Shown here piece by piece: positions 18,901-30,323 of a DNA stretch of 43,190 nt. The position numbers and the translations under genes were made by a program. The notes below the pieces were generated by a model. The model made no database searches. It was not told the origin of the DNA and saw only the letters and a list, made by a program, of their open reading frames with translations. How positions within the stretch are numbered: the stretch's first letter is position 1; the number at the start of each line of letters is the position of its first letter. Origin of the DNA: Verrucomicrobiales bacterium (GTDB lineage Bacteria; Verrucomicrobiota; Verrucomicrobiia; Limisphaerales; UBA9464); contig JAIYBC010000055.1 in NCBI GenBank assembly GCA_027488845.1, positions 1-43,190 of the forward strand. The letters are read 5' to 3'.

Positions 18901-19416
18901 TTCGGACGGGTCTTCAACCACCCCCATGCGGTTCTGACCGAGGAAATGCTGCGTCCGGAGCTGCAGGACGCCGGCCAGTACGCGGATTCCGTCGAGAACG
19001 TGGCGGCGACGCATCGGCGTGTGGCCGAGCACTACTTCGCCGACGGTTCGATCGGGCTGGCGGTTCCCCCGTTGAGGCGCCTCCTGGAGATCATGCGTGG
19101 CGGCGACGAGACCGGGGCCGCGTTGGCCGACCCGGAATTCCGTGCCCTCTTCAGCCGGGAATCGGTGCTCTCGAGCGGATGGTACCAGGCGCGGCTCCAG
19201 GCCCGGAGGGGCTTCGAGATGCGGCATTGGAGCCGGGTGTCGACCTACCTCGAACGCTTCGTCTCGCGACCCGAGTACGAGGGGGAGACCGCGCGGTTGG
19301 ACCTGCTCGGAAGACGGGCGTTTGCCAGGAGCATGCAGGAACGCTGCCGTGCCGAAACGCGGCTTGGGGAACTCCGGGGGACCCTCGGCGGGGAACCGTC
19401 CATCTGGGCGGCCTGA
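15985..19416 (+). CDS. Probable pyrophosphate-type phosphoenolpyruvate carboxykinase
   Basis: 1143 residues from ATG 15985; the frame is open back to 15919 but that part overlaps the preceding gene. The length matches the approximately 1130-1160-residue PPi-type PEPCKs described in Entamoeba and propionibacteria, which exchange pyrophosphate and oxaloacetate for phosphate, CO2 and PEP. Two phosphate-binding-like stretches support a PEPCK-like kinase core: SGGGKSEISK at 478-487 and SMTGKSPSTTGAGSEG from about 852. FNPTWGDNWRSRF-like and NGTPANELRMGRKR segments are also present. There is no signal peptide or membrane helix, so it should be cytosolic. The family call rests on recall of size and motifs, not an alignment; a conserved protein of unknown function is the alternative. 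Confidence 0.6.
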   Translation: MNPTNALESASLHRHINLKLAELGLPGVPIAGESAALDASLASFIAHSREKDRLLSRYSSPADKRINNFLHDYLCDSAVPPELPRRTFTLDRPGLARLLSLPPDRDEVVSPMLRSYRLRNGILHNPKSDRRTTAGIFHVTEGGLPIPDDKKAVPKEVFSRLLSKAIQPPEEMLRLPFTASCPSPASCFVSLLIRPVVCPGVPGFQARQDMEIRFFVPGSLVANLDFVESIFGNAGDPLLPENDAALDPEHWSGHSGCVILAPHLNGLTKKELGLPAWDAATERQRRDGMCWRESRELYNDGNAFKITARDSSGVIVTLISDNYFGYCKKEVKTQISFAANLMGLAEEEHAGGALVFASHDLGSEYDANQHRADFPHSFAEVSRLFPDVLDLKPEGYAVDRRHSSVLYVPENVRFDLESQSVSWDNAGRSERIPLRLGAVYILPSGFKVHLEPPVGARAWRLVGTRPEGTLCHKPCTVSGGGKSEISKPITDAIIHGSVFVADIARDLELVDEVLKRDFSSRFRTASRNGVDRRPILSPHRTLGSVIKLLTPSEDFSGEHNAWIQGVPPHIRELVLVVKRFWNPTWGDNWRSRFSVDVINGTPANELRMGRKRLVTQFLRVGYDEQGAWRTFGLRKDFMPARKIQMEDDITASVTVPREWLGELDDQCPFPALKLVENVESCLFQRPDDAIHRGYDKTAEADFARGGNFFSNYEPLSREAARALVEDSVGLFQYTAPMRTLVEEAGASSEGDGSPAWIVTTSHPRIVDGKPSKNPRYLQRRPDLMDPRSSHVAEMGARLARRLPTAKPLSTPVHAVLAGRRNNPAETGVRPLSCYGPIHYMELPEAFMEFISSMTGKSPSTTGAGSEGALTKGPFNALPPVYDLNAAFVSFALSGYPAFLTSAGCLGPRVRVDHDVSLLVPEVWCRMGVEERDPAHLIAKGCLERVVDVEHQGRRIPASRLGWRITHRFVHDFFGRVFNHPHAVLTEEMLRPELQDAGQYADSVENVAATHRRVAEHYFADGSIGLAVPPLRRLLEIMRGGDETGAALADPEFRALFSRESVLSSGWYQARLQARRGFEMRHWSRVSTYLERFVSRPEYEGETARLDLLGRRAFARSMQERCRAETRLGELRGTLGGEPSIWAA

Positions 19417-19461
19417 GCGGCGGTCCTTGCCCCGAAACCCGTTTGGTGGACCATCTTCCTC

Positions 19462-20136
19462 ATGCCTGAATTCGTCCTCGAGGCCCGCGGTCTGAGGAAA
19501 TCCTATCCGCGTCCCGACGGTTCGGAGCTCGTTGTCCTCCAAGGGGTGGACCTCGTGCTCAAGCGCGGCGACACCTGTTCCATCATCGGACCCAGCGGCT
19601 CCGGAAAGTCGACCCTCCTGGCCCTCTGCGCCGGCCTCGACCAGCCGACGTCGGGTTCCGTCCGGATCGCCGGAGCCGATCTCGCCCCGTTGGACGAGGA
19701 CGGACGTGCCGCCGTGCGGGGGCGTCATGTCGGCTTCGTCTTCCAGAACTTCCAGCTTCTGCCGACCCTGACCGCATTGGAAAACGTGCTCGTCCCGGCC
19801 GAGTTGCGCGGTGAAGCCGACCCGGAATTGGGACGTTCCCTCCTGCGTCGCGTGGGGCTGGAAGGCCGGATGGACCACTATCCCGCGCAGCTGTCCGGCG
19901 GGGAGCAGCAGCGGGTGGCCCTCGCGCGCGCCTTCGTCAACCGGCCCGCCATCCTCTTCGCCGACGAACCGACCGGGAACCTCGACGCCGAAACCGCCGC
20001 ACGCATCACCGACCTCGTCTTCGGGCTCAACGCGGAGGCCGGGACGGCCCTGGTCCTGGTCACCCATGATCCCGAACTCGCCTCCAGGACCGGGCTTCGG
20101 CTTCGGCTCCGTGGGGGAGTACCCGTCTCCGAATGA
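19462..20136 (+). CDS. LolD/MacB-type ABC transporter ATPase, orphan
   Basis: 224 residues, normal length for the MacB/LolD/FtsE group. Walker [10 protein letters not shown] lies near 43-51, Q-loop [18 protein letters not shown] near 92, signature [14 protein letters not shown] near 142, Walker [13 protein letters not shown] near 163, and a final switch histidine in VTHDPE. The EPTGNLD phrase is typical of lipoprotein-release or macrolide/lipid export ATPases. No FtsX/LolC-type permease is adjacent: the next gene, 151 nt on, is a sensor kinase. The partner must lie elsewhere if the protein is functional. Confidence 0.88.
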   Translation: MPEFVLEARGLRKSYPRPDGSELVVLQGVDLVLKRGDTCSIIGPSGSGKSTLLALCAGLDQPTSGSVRIAGADLAPLDEDGRAAVRGRHVGFVFQNFQLLPTLTALENVLVPAELRGEADPELGRSLLRRVGLEGRMDHYPAQLSGGEQQRVALARAFVNRPAILFADEPTGNLDAETAARITDLVFGLNAEAGTALVLVTHDPELASRTGLRLRLRGGVPVSE

Positions 20137-20287
20137 TCGCTCCCTCCGAAGCCGGCCCCGGGCCGGTGGACCGCCTCCCGGTCGACGTCCATGGGCTTCC
20201 GTGCTGCCCGGGCTCAAGACCCGCGGACGGATCGCCGATGACTCCGGTCGTGTCCCGGCCCCGTCTCCGACGCATGGCGGGTTGCGG

Positions 20288-23872
<3,585 letters not shown>

Positions 23873-23905
23873 CCCGACGACCACACCGGTCGGGCGCCAT
23901 GAAGG

Positions 23906-23919
23906 GTGTGCCGTCACAC
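23906..23919. terminator. Short hairpin between the convergent kinase genes
   Basis: GTGTG at 23906-23910 and CACAC at 23915-23919 around a CCGT loop, inside the 61-nt gap between convergent stops. A further CCCGAC/GTCGGG pair lies just before it. There is no T-tract, so this is only a weak bidirectional terminator candidate. Confidence 0.25.
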
Positions 23920-23933
23920 GAACCCGATCCGGC

Positions 23934-26900
23934 TCAGGTTCGGCTGCGTCGACGTTCGTCGGCCTCCCTCAGCACACGGACCAGCGACTCCGTGTTGAAG
24001 GGCTTCGAGAGGAACCCGTCCGCATCCGGGAACCCCTGGCCGGAGGTGCCGCCCGCGGCGTAGCCGCTCATCATCACCACCCGGATTTCCCGGGCCTCGC
24101 GGCGGATCCGGGCGAGGACCTCGGCCCCTCCCAAGCGGGGCATGGTGACATCCAGCATCACGAGCGGATCCCGTGAACGGTGGAGCAGGACGGCCTCGAG
24201 GCCTTCGACGCCGTCGGCCGACTCGACCACCTCGTATCCGAACCGCTGCAGCAGCTGCCGGGTAACCCTCCGCAAAGGCGCCTCGTCGTCGACCAGCACC
24301 ACCAGGCCCTTCTTCGTGTAGGATGCCCCTGCGGGCGGGTTGGGCTTCGGTGCGGCGGGGATGGGGGCGGCGGTCTCCGGAGCCGGGAGCCAGACACGGA
24401 AGGTGGATCCGACACCCGGCACGCTGTGCACGCCGATCTGGCCTTCGTGGCCCCGGACGACTCCCCAGACGGCGGCAAGGCCGAGTCCGCGTCCCGCGAA
24501 CTTCGTGGTGAAGAACGGATCGAAGATGCGGGAGACCACGGATTCCTCCATGCCGCAGCCGGTGTCGCAGACCTCGAGGAGGACGTGGCGTCCGGCCTTG
24601 GTTTCGGCGGCTGGCGGGGAGGCGTCGGACGGGTCGTGGACGGCGGTCCGGATCCGGATGACGCCGGGTTGGTCGCCGAGGGCGTCGGAGGCGTTGGCGA
24701 CCAGGTTCATGACCACCTGGCGGACCTGGGCGGTGTCCAGCGGCGTCCAGGGCAGCGGTTCGGCGAGGTCCAGCCGGACCTCCGCCAGCTTCGAGATGCC
24801 ATGCCGCAGGAGCCGGAGCGTGTCGCGGACGATCTCGTTGAGGTCGGCCGACTGCTTGCCGATTCCCGCCTGTCCCGCGTAGGCCAACATCAGCCGGCAC
24901 AGTTCACCGGCGCGTTGGGCGCCCCGCTCGATCTCGTGCACGGGTTCGAGCACATCGCTCCTGCCTGCGGCCGCGGCCGCGGCGAGGTTGGCGTTGCCGA
25001 GGATGGATCCGAGGATGTTGTTGAAGTCGTGGGCGATTCCCCCGGCCATGACACCCAGGCTCTCCAGGCGCTGGGCATCGCGGAGCTTCCGTTGGATCCC
25101 CTCGGACTCGGCCTCGATGCGTCGTCGTTCCGTGAGGTCGACGAGCACGCAGACCGTCTCCGATGCCGTTCCACCCGCGGATCCCGTGGAAGCCGCGTAC
25201 AGGCTGCAGGGTGTCGTGGAACCGTCCCGATGGGACAGTGCCACCTCGAGGGCCGAAAGCGGACCGGCCCCCCGGCCAACCTCGAGGACACGTGCGCCCG
25301 TGGCCTCGTCGCAGCCGGAAAGGACCCGGAACGCGAGTCCCCGCGCCTGCTCCCGGGTGTTGCGGAAAAGGGCTTCCGCGGCGGGATTGATGTTGAGGAC
25401 GCGGCCCTCCGAATCCAGTTCCACGATGGCCACCGGTGTCGAGTCCAGCAGCGCCCTGAGCTTCGAATTGGATCGGTTGAGCTGGGCCACCGCCTGGACC
25501 CGGAGCAACCCGCCGGCGAGGGCCGAGGTGATGACGAGCAGGTTCCCGGCGACCAGGGCGGGAACAGGGCTCCGCGAGTAGACCTCCAGCACGCCGTGTC
25601 CCAGTTCACCGGCCGGAAACGGATGGAGGCTGCACGTCGTGAGGCCCCGCTGCGAGGCGATCGCCATTCCGGGTTCGGCCGCGAGATGGAGGACCTGGCG
25701 GCCTTCTCCGACGCCCGTGAGCAACTCGAGGCAGATGCCGGCCGGTTCTCCCAGGGCCGAAGGGTCATGGGGGAAGTCCCGGTCGGCGACCGCGGCCACG
25801 AGGCGGGCCTCGGCATCCCGGTTTCCCCGGATCCAGACCCGGACCACCGTGGCCCCGGCCAAGGACACGAGGACTTCCGAACATCTCCGCAGCAACGTCT
25901 CCGGATCGTCGGCGAGTCCGACGATCCGTGACACCTCCGACTCCACCCGGGCCATCATCGCCTGGCTCCGAAGGGTTTCCTCCGCGGCGATGCGGGTGGA
26001 GGCGTCCCTGAAGCTCACCAGGCACGAGCGGGAATCCGAACGCCGCACCAGGCCGATCGAGACGTCCGCCAGGAGATCCGGGCCTTCCATGCGGCCGAGG
26101 ACCAGCGTCTGCAGGTCGCCGGATCGTCCGATGGAGTTGCCCAGGTCGGAGGAATGGAGCAGATCCACCACCCAGGTCTCCAGGGTCGCGTTGCGCAGGC
26201 AGCCGACCGGGCGCCCCACCAGACCGTCCGCCGGGTATGCGAGGAGCATGCCGGCCCGTCGGTTCTGGAAGCGGATCACGGCCCGGTCATCCAGGAGGAC
26301 CACCCCGTCCGGAAGGAACTCGATGATGCGCCTCAGGTTCTGCTCGCTTTGGCGAAGGGCGAGTTCGGCCTGCTTGCGGTCGGTGACGTCGCGTCCGACC
26401 GCGCCGAGCAGGGGTTGGCCGCCTTGGGTCCCGAACGACTGGATGCGGAGTTCAAGCCAACGCTCCGCCGGGCCGCCGGTGGAGACGGCGAACTGCACCC
26501 GCTCGACGGCACCCCGGGCGGCCGCCTCCAACGCCTCGAGGAGCCTTGGGCGATCCTCGGCCTGCGCGAGGGAAGGCAGTGGGACGTCGACCAGGCCGGG
26601 CACGGGCCGGTTGAAGAGGCGTCCGGCCGCCGGGTTCGCCGAACGTATGCGGCCGCTCGGCTCGAGTTCGAAGATGACTTCGCCCGCCTGCTCGACGAGT
26701 TCCGCGTTGCGGCGCTCCAGCTCCGCCTGGAGACGGTAACGTGCGTCGATTTCCGCCGCCTGCTGCCGGACCTTGGACCGCAGGCTCTTCATCCAGGCGA
26801 AACCCGCGAAGGCGGCCACTCCCGCCGATCCGAGCGTCGCGACGATGTTGCCGAAGGTCAGCAATGGCGCCCGCTCCAGGATCCTGAGGTCCGTCGGGAG

Positions 26901-29111
26901 TCCGAGCAGGAGTTCGTGGCCGTCAACCTTTCCCTTCGAATCGAAGCGGTTGAGCCGGGCGCCCTCGGCGCTGATGCGCATGCCGGGAGCGAGGTCCGCC
27001 TGGTAGAGCCGGTTGGTGAAGCGGGGGACGATCACCTGGACCGGCGTGTCTTCCATGAGCAGGAGGCGCATCCGCCCTTCCTCACGGTTCACGCTCAGAA
27101 CCTTGCCCTCGACCTGCGCCCGCATGCCGTCGAACTCGGCCTGCGCACTGCGGGCCCTGAACGGCTCGGCCGGAGGCATCTCGGCGGGGCCGAGAGCCCG
27201 GATCTGCGCCCGCCTCAGTTCGAGTCGCGCTCCGCTCCAGCCGATCAGGCCCGCCACGTCCACTTCCGTGCCTGGGGCTTCGGTCACGGGGGACACGGCC
27301 TGGACCAGGATGGCGTCGAAGCCGGACTGGACGACGGCGCGGCCGTCCGGAGCCACGGCGGTCAGGACGCCCCGGACGCGCGCCCGGGCCGGGCCGCCTG
27401 ACATCTGATGGAAGTTCCGGAGCCAGGCGATCGGCTTCGCCGGGGCTTCGAACGGACTCCCGCCCGCCGTCTCCCTGGAATGGATGAACGTCTCCGACGG
27501 ACACCACAGGAACGCGCCCACTGCCTGGCGCCTCGGATTGTATTCGGTTGCGGCCACGCCCTTGAGTTGCACCAGCGTCTCAAGCAGGTGGGCCGGTGGT
27601 TCCTTGCTCCCTATCCGCACCTCGATCGATTCCACCCCGTCCGTCAGCTCGAGTCGCGACGTCCCTTCCTTGAACCAAACGCGGGTGACCACGCCGGCGA
27701 TCTCCACCCATTGGCTGTCGAAGAGCCCGCTCTTGAGGACCCCGATCTCGGCGGGCGTGGTGCGGATGGCACGTCGGGTGCCCAACGGCCGGATTTCTCC
27801 GGCCAGGATCTCCGGCACGAAGAGCCCGGCGCCGGTTGTGCCTACGACCAGGACGTCCTCGCCGATGGCGAGGTTGGCGACGTTGGTCCCCGGATAGGAG
27901 TAGATCCCCCCGGTCTCATCCTGGAGGAAGAGAACCCTTTCTCCGAAGCGCGTGTAGTCCCCGGTCACCGCGGCGACGACGGCCACGGGAATCTTCCGGC
28001 CGGCCATCTCCGGCGTGAGCCGGCGAACCTCCTCGATGGATTGGATCACCGGCACCAAGGTTCCGGCAGTCCCACCGTCGGCGTTCCCCATTTCCCGGAA
28101 CAGGGTCCGGGCAAGGCGCCAGGTTCCGTTGCCGGCGCCGGGCGGGTGCAGTTCGCCCACCATTTCGACCAGCGCGCCGACACGGGGCTGACGGGGCAGG
28201 GAATGTTCGACCGCAACCCGGCGTCCCGGCAGTTCCACCTCAAACCGATCCGAGCCAGCCACCGAGGTGACCGTGCCCCGCAGTTGCACGCCTTCCCCCA
28301 CCGACGCCGGTTCGAAATCCACGGGCCTGTTGAAGGGACCCGGAAATGCCGGTGAGAGGTCCGGCGAGAGTTCGCGGACGCTGTCCATGGAATCGACGAG
28401 CAGCCGGAACGGCCGCGACACGGTTCCACCTCCGACTTGCGGGGGGACGGCCACGCCTGTGGCTCGGAGGACCGAGAGGGCCCGTGGTGTGACGACCGGC
28501 CCCGGTCCCTGGATCTCGAGCAACCCCCGCTCGCCATTGGCGAGGATGTCGAGGACGCCGCGGCCGCCCACGCTCCGGGTGGCCAACACCACCACATCCA
28601 GGGTCGCCCAGGTTTCGCTGCGAAGGGATTGCCTGGAATGGAAGGGGAGCTGTGGCGAGGGTGGTATCCGAAGGTCCGGAAGTGCCTGGAATCTCGACCC
28701 TTCGGCCAGTGGCGCCCGCAGCGAGGCGCCTTCCGGGACATCGATCCGGACGTGGCTGCCGGGCCGGACCGGAAAGGAACCGCCCGGATGAGGGATCGCC
28801 TCGAGTCGCGTTCCGTTGAGAACCCAGGTGAGGCCCGCCTCGGGCTCGTGGAGCACGACCCGGACTTCGACCCGTTCCGCCCAAAGCGTTCCACCCGCGG
28901 GTACCCCGCACAGGTAGGACACGAGGAGGAGCCGACCCACGGTGCGGCAGGCAGTGGAGCCGTTCCCGATGGGAACGGATCGTGACGAAGCCTGCCTGCG
29001 GATACGGAGGTGGAACACCTTCCTCAGGATGGCTTCGTTGTGTTTCGGAGGCCAGTCCTCACATCGGCCCGGCGGGTGGCGGCGACGGATCGGATCCGGC
29101 GTCGTCCGCAT
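23934..29111 (-). CDS. Giant multi-PAS/GAF sensor histidine kinase with C-terminal receiver
   Basis: Up to 1725 residues from ATG 29111. The start is uncertain: a secretion-type hydrophobic stretch appears only at about residues 58-72, and an in-frame GTG at 29018 would shorten the N-terminus. About 670 extracytoplasmic residues include OB-like units (LFLQDETGGIYSY, YNPRRQAVGAF) resembling those of the convergent kinase. After a transmembrane helix near 752-774 come PAS, PAS, a GAF-like region and another PAS. HisKA has H1361 in GGIAHDFNNILG, HATPase_c has CDTGCGM and GRGLGLAAVWG, and the receiver has D1654 in MLDVTMPRLGG and KPF. The HDFNN-type H-box places it in the NtrB/HPK4-like group. 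Confidence 0.88.
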   Translation of the reverse strand: MRTTPDPIRRRHPPGRCEDWPPKHNEAILRKVFHLRIRRQASSRSVPIGNGSTACRTVGRLLLVSYLCGVPAGGTLWAERVEVRVVLHEPEAGLTWVLNGTRLEAIPHPGGSFPVRPGSHVRIDVPEGASLRAPLAEGSRFQALPDLRIPPSPQLPFHSRQSLRSETWATLDVVVLATRSVGGRGVLDILANGERGLLEIQGPGPVVTPRALSVLRATGVAVPPQVGGGTVSRPFRLLVDSMDSVRELSPDLSPAFPGPFNRPVDFEPASVGEGVQLRGTVTSVAGSDRFEVELPGRRVAVEHSLPRQPRVGALVEMVGELHPPGAGNGTWRLARTLFREMGNADGGTAGTLVPVIQSIEEVRRLTPEMAGRKIPVAVVAAVTGDYTRFGERVLFLQDETGGIYSYPGTNVANLAIGEDVLVVGTTGAGLFVPEILAGEIRPLGTRRAIRTTPAEIGVLKSGLFDSQWVEIAGVVTRVWFKEGTSRLELTDGVESIEVRIGSKEPPAHLLETLVQLKGVAATEYNPRRQAVGAFLWCPSETFIHSRETAGGSPFEAPAKPIAWLRNFHQMSGGPARARVRGVLTAVAPDGRAVVQSGFDAILVQAVSPVTEAPGTEVDVAGLIGWSGARLELRRAQIRALGPAEMPPAEPFRARSAQAEFDGMRAQVEGKVLSVNREEGRMRLLLMEDTPVQVIVPRFTNRLYQADLAPGMRISAEGARLNRFDSKGKVDGHELLLGLPTDLRILERAPLLTFGNIVATLGSAGVAAFAGFAWMKSLRSKVRQQAAEIDARYRLQAELERRNAELVEQAGEVIFELEPSGRIRSANPAAGRLFNRPVPGLVDVPLPSLAQAEDRPRLLEALEAAARGAVERVQFAVSTGGPAERWLELRIQSFGTQGGQPLLGAVGRDVTDRKQAELALRQSEQNLRRIIEFLPDGVVLLDDRAVIRFQNRRAGMLLAYPADGLVGRPVGCLRNATLETWVVDLLHSSDLGNSIGRSGDLQTLVLGRMEGPDLLADVSIGLVRRSDSRSCLVSFRDASTRIAAEETLRSQAMMARVESEVSRIVGLADDPETLLRRCSEVLVSLAGATVVRVWIRGNRDAEARLVAAVADRDFPHDPSALGEPAGICLELLTGVGEGRQVLHLAAEPGMAIASQRGLTTCSLHPFPAGELGHGVLEVYSRSPVPALVAGNLLVITSALAGGLLRVQAVAQLNRSNSKLRALLDSTPVAIVELDSEGRVLNINPAAEALFRNTREQARGLAFRVLSGCDEATGARVLEVGRGAGPLSALEVALSHRDGSTTPCSLYAASTGSAGGTASETVCVLVDLTERRRIEAESEGIQRKLRDAQRLESLGVMAGGIAHDFNNILGSILGNANLAAAAAAGRSDVLEPVHEIERGAQRAGELCRLMLAYAGQAGIGKQSADLNEIVRDTLRLLRHGISKLAEVRLDLAEPLPWTPLDTAQVRQVVMNLVANASDALGDQPGVIRIRTAVHDPSDASPPAAETKAGRHVLLEVCDTGCGMEESVVSRIFDPFFTTKFAGRGLGLAAVWGVVRGHEGQIGVHSVPGVGSTFRVWLPAPETAAPIPAAPKPNPPAGASYTKKGLVVLVDDEAPLRRVTRQLLQRFGYEVVESADGVEGLEAVLLHRSRDPLVMLDVTMPRLGGAEVLARIRREAREIRVVMMSGYAAGGTSGQGFPDADGFLSKPFNTESLVRVLREADERRRSRT

Positions 29112-29163
29112 CCGTGACAGGTCCGACTGGTCCCCACCGGGGTCTGGGGATTAGCCTCGCGGG

Positions 29164-29874
29164 ATGAAACTGCATGCGGTGGTGACCGGAGGAGGTTCCG
29201 GGGTGGGTCGGGCCACGGCGCTCGCACTCGTCGAGGCCGGTTGGACGGTCACGGTCCTGGGGCGCCGGAAGGAGGCCTTGGAAGAAACCCGGTCGTTGGC
29301 TGGGACGGGATCCGACCAAGTCGAGGCGCTTGCCTGCGACATCTCCGACTGGACCCAGGTCCAGTCCGTCGCAGGCACGATCCTCGGGGCCCACCCCGCC
29401 GTCGAACTGCTCGTCAACGCGGCAGGCACCAATGTTCCCAAGCGTTCGTTGGAGGTGCTTTCGATGGAGGACTACCGTTCGATGGTCGGGGCCAACCTCG
29501 ACGGCGCCTACCATTGCGTGCAGGCCTTTCTGCCCGGGATGCGGGCGCGCCGTTCCGGGACGATCGTCAACGTCATCTCCGACGCCGGAAAGCAGGCTTC
29601 GCCCAAGGCCGGCCCCGGCTATGTCATCTCGAAGTTCGGTCTCGCCGGCCTCACCCAGGCCATCAATGCGGAGGAACGCCCCAATGGCGTGCGCGCGATC
29701 GGGATCTTCCCCGGTGACATCGACACCCCGTTGCTGGCGAAGCGTCCGGTGGTTCCAGACGCCTCGGCCCGGTCCCGCATGATGTTGCCCGAGGACATCG
29801 CGGCCTGCGTGCTGTTCGCGGCGACCCTTCCCAGGCGCGCCGTCATCGAGGAACTGCTGATCCGGCCGGCTTGA
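29164..29874 (+). CDS. Short-chain dehydrogenase/reductase
   Basis: 236 residues, a classical-length SDR. The cofactor motif TGGGSGVG lies near residues 8-15, NAAG near 88-91, a catalytic serine in NVISDAG near 138, and YVISK near 153-157 as the YxxxK pair. The arginine pair in LGRRKEA after beta-2 suggests NADP(H) preference. Substrate unknown; candidates are 3-oxoacyl-ACP reductase-like or sugar/alcohol oxidoreductases. It is divergent from the giant kinase with 52 nt between starts. A 449-nt intergenic region follows. Confidence 0.9.
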   Translation: MKLHAVVTGGGSGVGRATALALVEAGWTVTVLGRRKEALEETRSLAGTGSDQVEALACDISDWTQVQSVAGTILGAHPAVELLVNAAGTNVPKRSLEVLSMEDYRSMVGANLDGAYHCVQAFLPGMRARRSGTIVNVISDAGKQASPKAGPGYVISKFGLAGLTQAINAEERPNGVRAIGIFPGDIDTPLLAKRPVVPDASARSRMMLPEDIAACVLFAATLPRRAVIEELLIRPA

Positions 29875-30060
29875 CCCGGACCCGCTGGCCGAAGTCGGGG
29901 CCTGGCACCCGCGTCGGGCGGAGTGGGCGGAAGTCGGCGGGCGAGGGGATCGGATCCGCGGGCTTTCTCGGGGGACTGCGGCGTGTGTCCCGGGACGAAT
30001 GTCATGTCCCGAAGCCGAGTCGATTGAGGTAAACCCTAGGGAAAGGAATCCGCCGTCACG

Positions 30061-30103
30061 GGAAAGAAAAAGGCGGCCGCAATCACTCGACTGCGACCGC
30101 CTT
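30061..30103 (-). terminator. Intrinsic terminator, leftward
   Basis: Read on the minus strand, AAGGCGG-U-CGCA pairs with UGCG-G-CCGCCUU (12 bp including one U-G wobble, loop of 10 nt), followed immediately by a TTTTTCTTT tract. The plus strand has a C-A mismatch at the wobble position and no T-tract, so the orientation is clearly leftward. No annotated leftward gene ends here, which implies an unassigned transcript starting between here and the 5' part of proA. Confidence 0.75.
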
Positions 30104-30310
30104 GGAGGGACCGGCGGCTGCTTTTGATCCCGCACGCACGGAGGTTGGTTGAGTAGCGCATTTTTCTACTCCGTGCGCACAAGCCAGACCATCCACAACC
30201 GCCGGATTGGAGGTAAGCGGGAGCCGTGCCAGTCGCAGATCCGGGAGTTCCTTCGCAGCCTTGCGGGTCGGGGAGGACGGTTTTTCGTCTTCCGCGACCG
30301 GCTTCCACAC
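30083..30310 (-). CDS. Possible 75-residue small protein ending in the terminator
   Basis: A GTG-started leftward frame of 75 codons with a basic and alanine-rich composition, no signal peptide and no membrane helix. I do not recognise it. Its stop codon falls in the loop of the terminator at 30061-30103, and a TAGG lies just before the start. Third-position GC bias is weaker than in neighbouring genes, and a strong hairpin (30136-30176) lies within it. It may therefore be a chance frame over a non-coding RNA. Offered as one of two explanations for the orphan terminator. Confidence 0.3.
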   Translation of the reverse strand: MWKPVAEDEKPSSPTRKAAKELPDLRLARLPLTSNPAVVDGLACAHGVEKCATQPTSVRAGSKAAAGPSKAVAVE

Positions 30311-30323
30311 CTAGGCTTGCGCC

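Larger units (their letters stand above)
29875..30323. other. 449-nt intergenic region between SDR gene and proA
   Basis: The left part (29875-30060) holds only a short inverted repeat, CGGGAC at 29991-29996 and GTCCCG at 30006-30011, with no T-tract. The right part carries a strong intrinsic terminator reading leftward (30061-30103) and a long imperfect hairpin (30136-30176: GCACG plus GAGTAG against CTACTCCGTGC). A 75-codon leftward open frame also lies here. No rightward promoter for proA is clear. Confidence 0.6.

Noticed and set aside
19811-20287. N-terminal extension of the plus-strand hybrid kinase frame
   Set aside because: It runs antiparallel to nothing useful and overlaps the ABC ATPase in another frame; the signal peptide and family similarity begin at ATG 20288.
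29991-30011. Inverted repeat as terminator of the SDR gene
   Set aside because: Stem of only six bases with a nine-base loop and no T-tract; too weak to annotate as a terminator.
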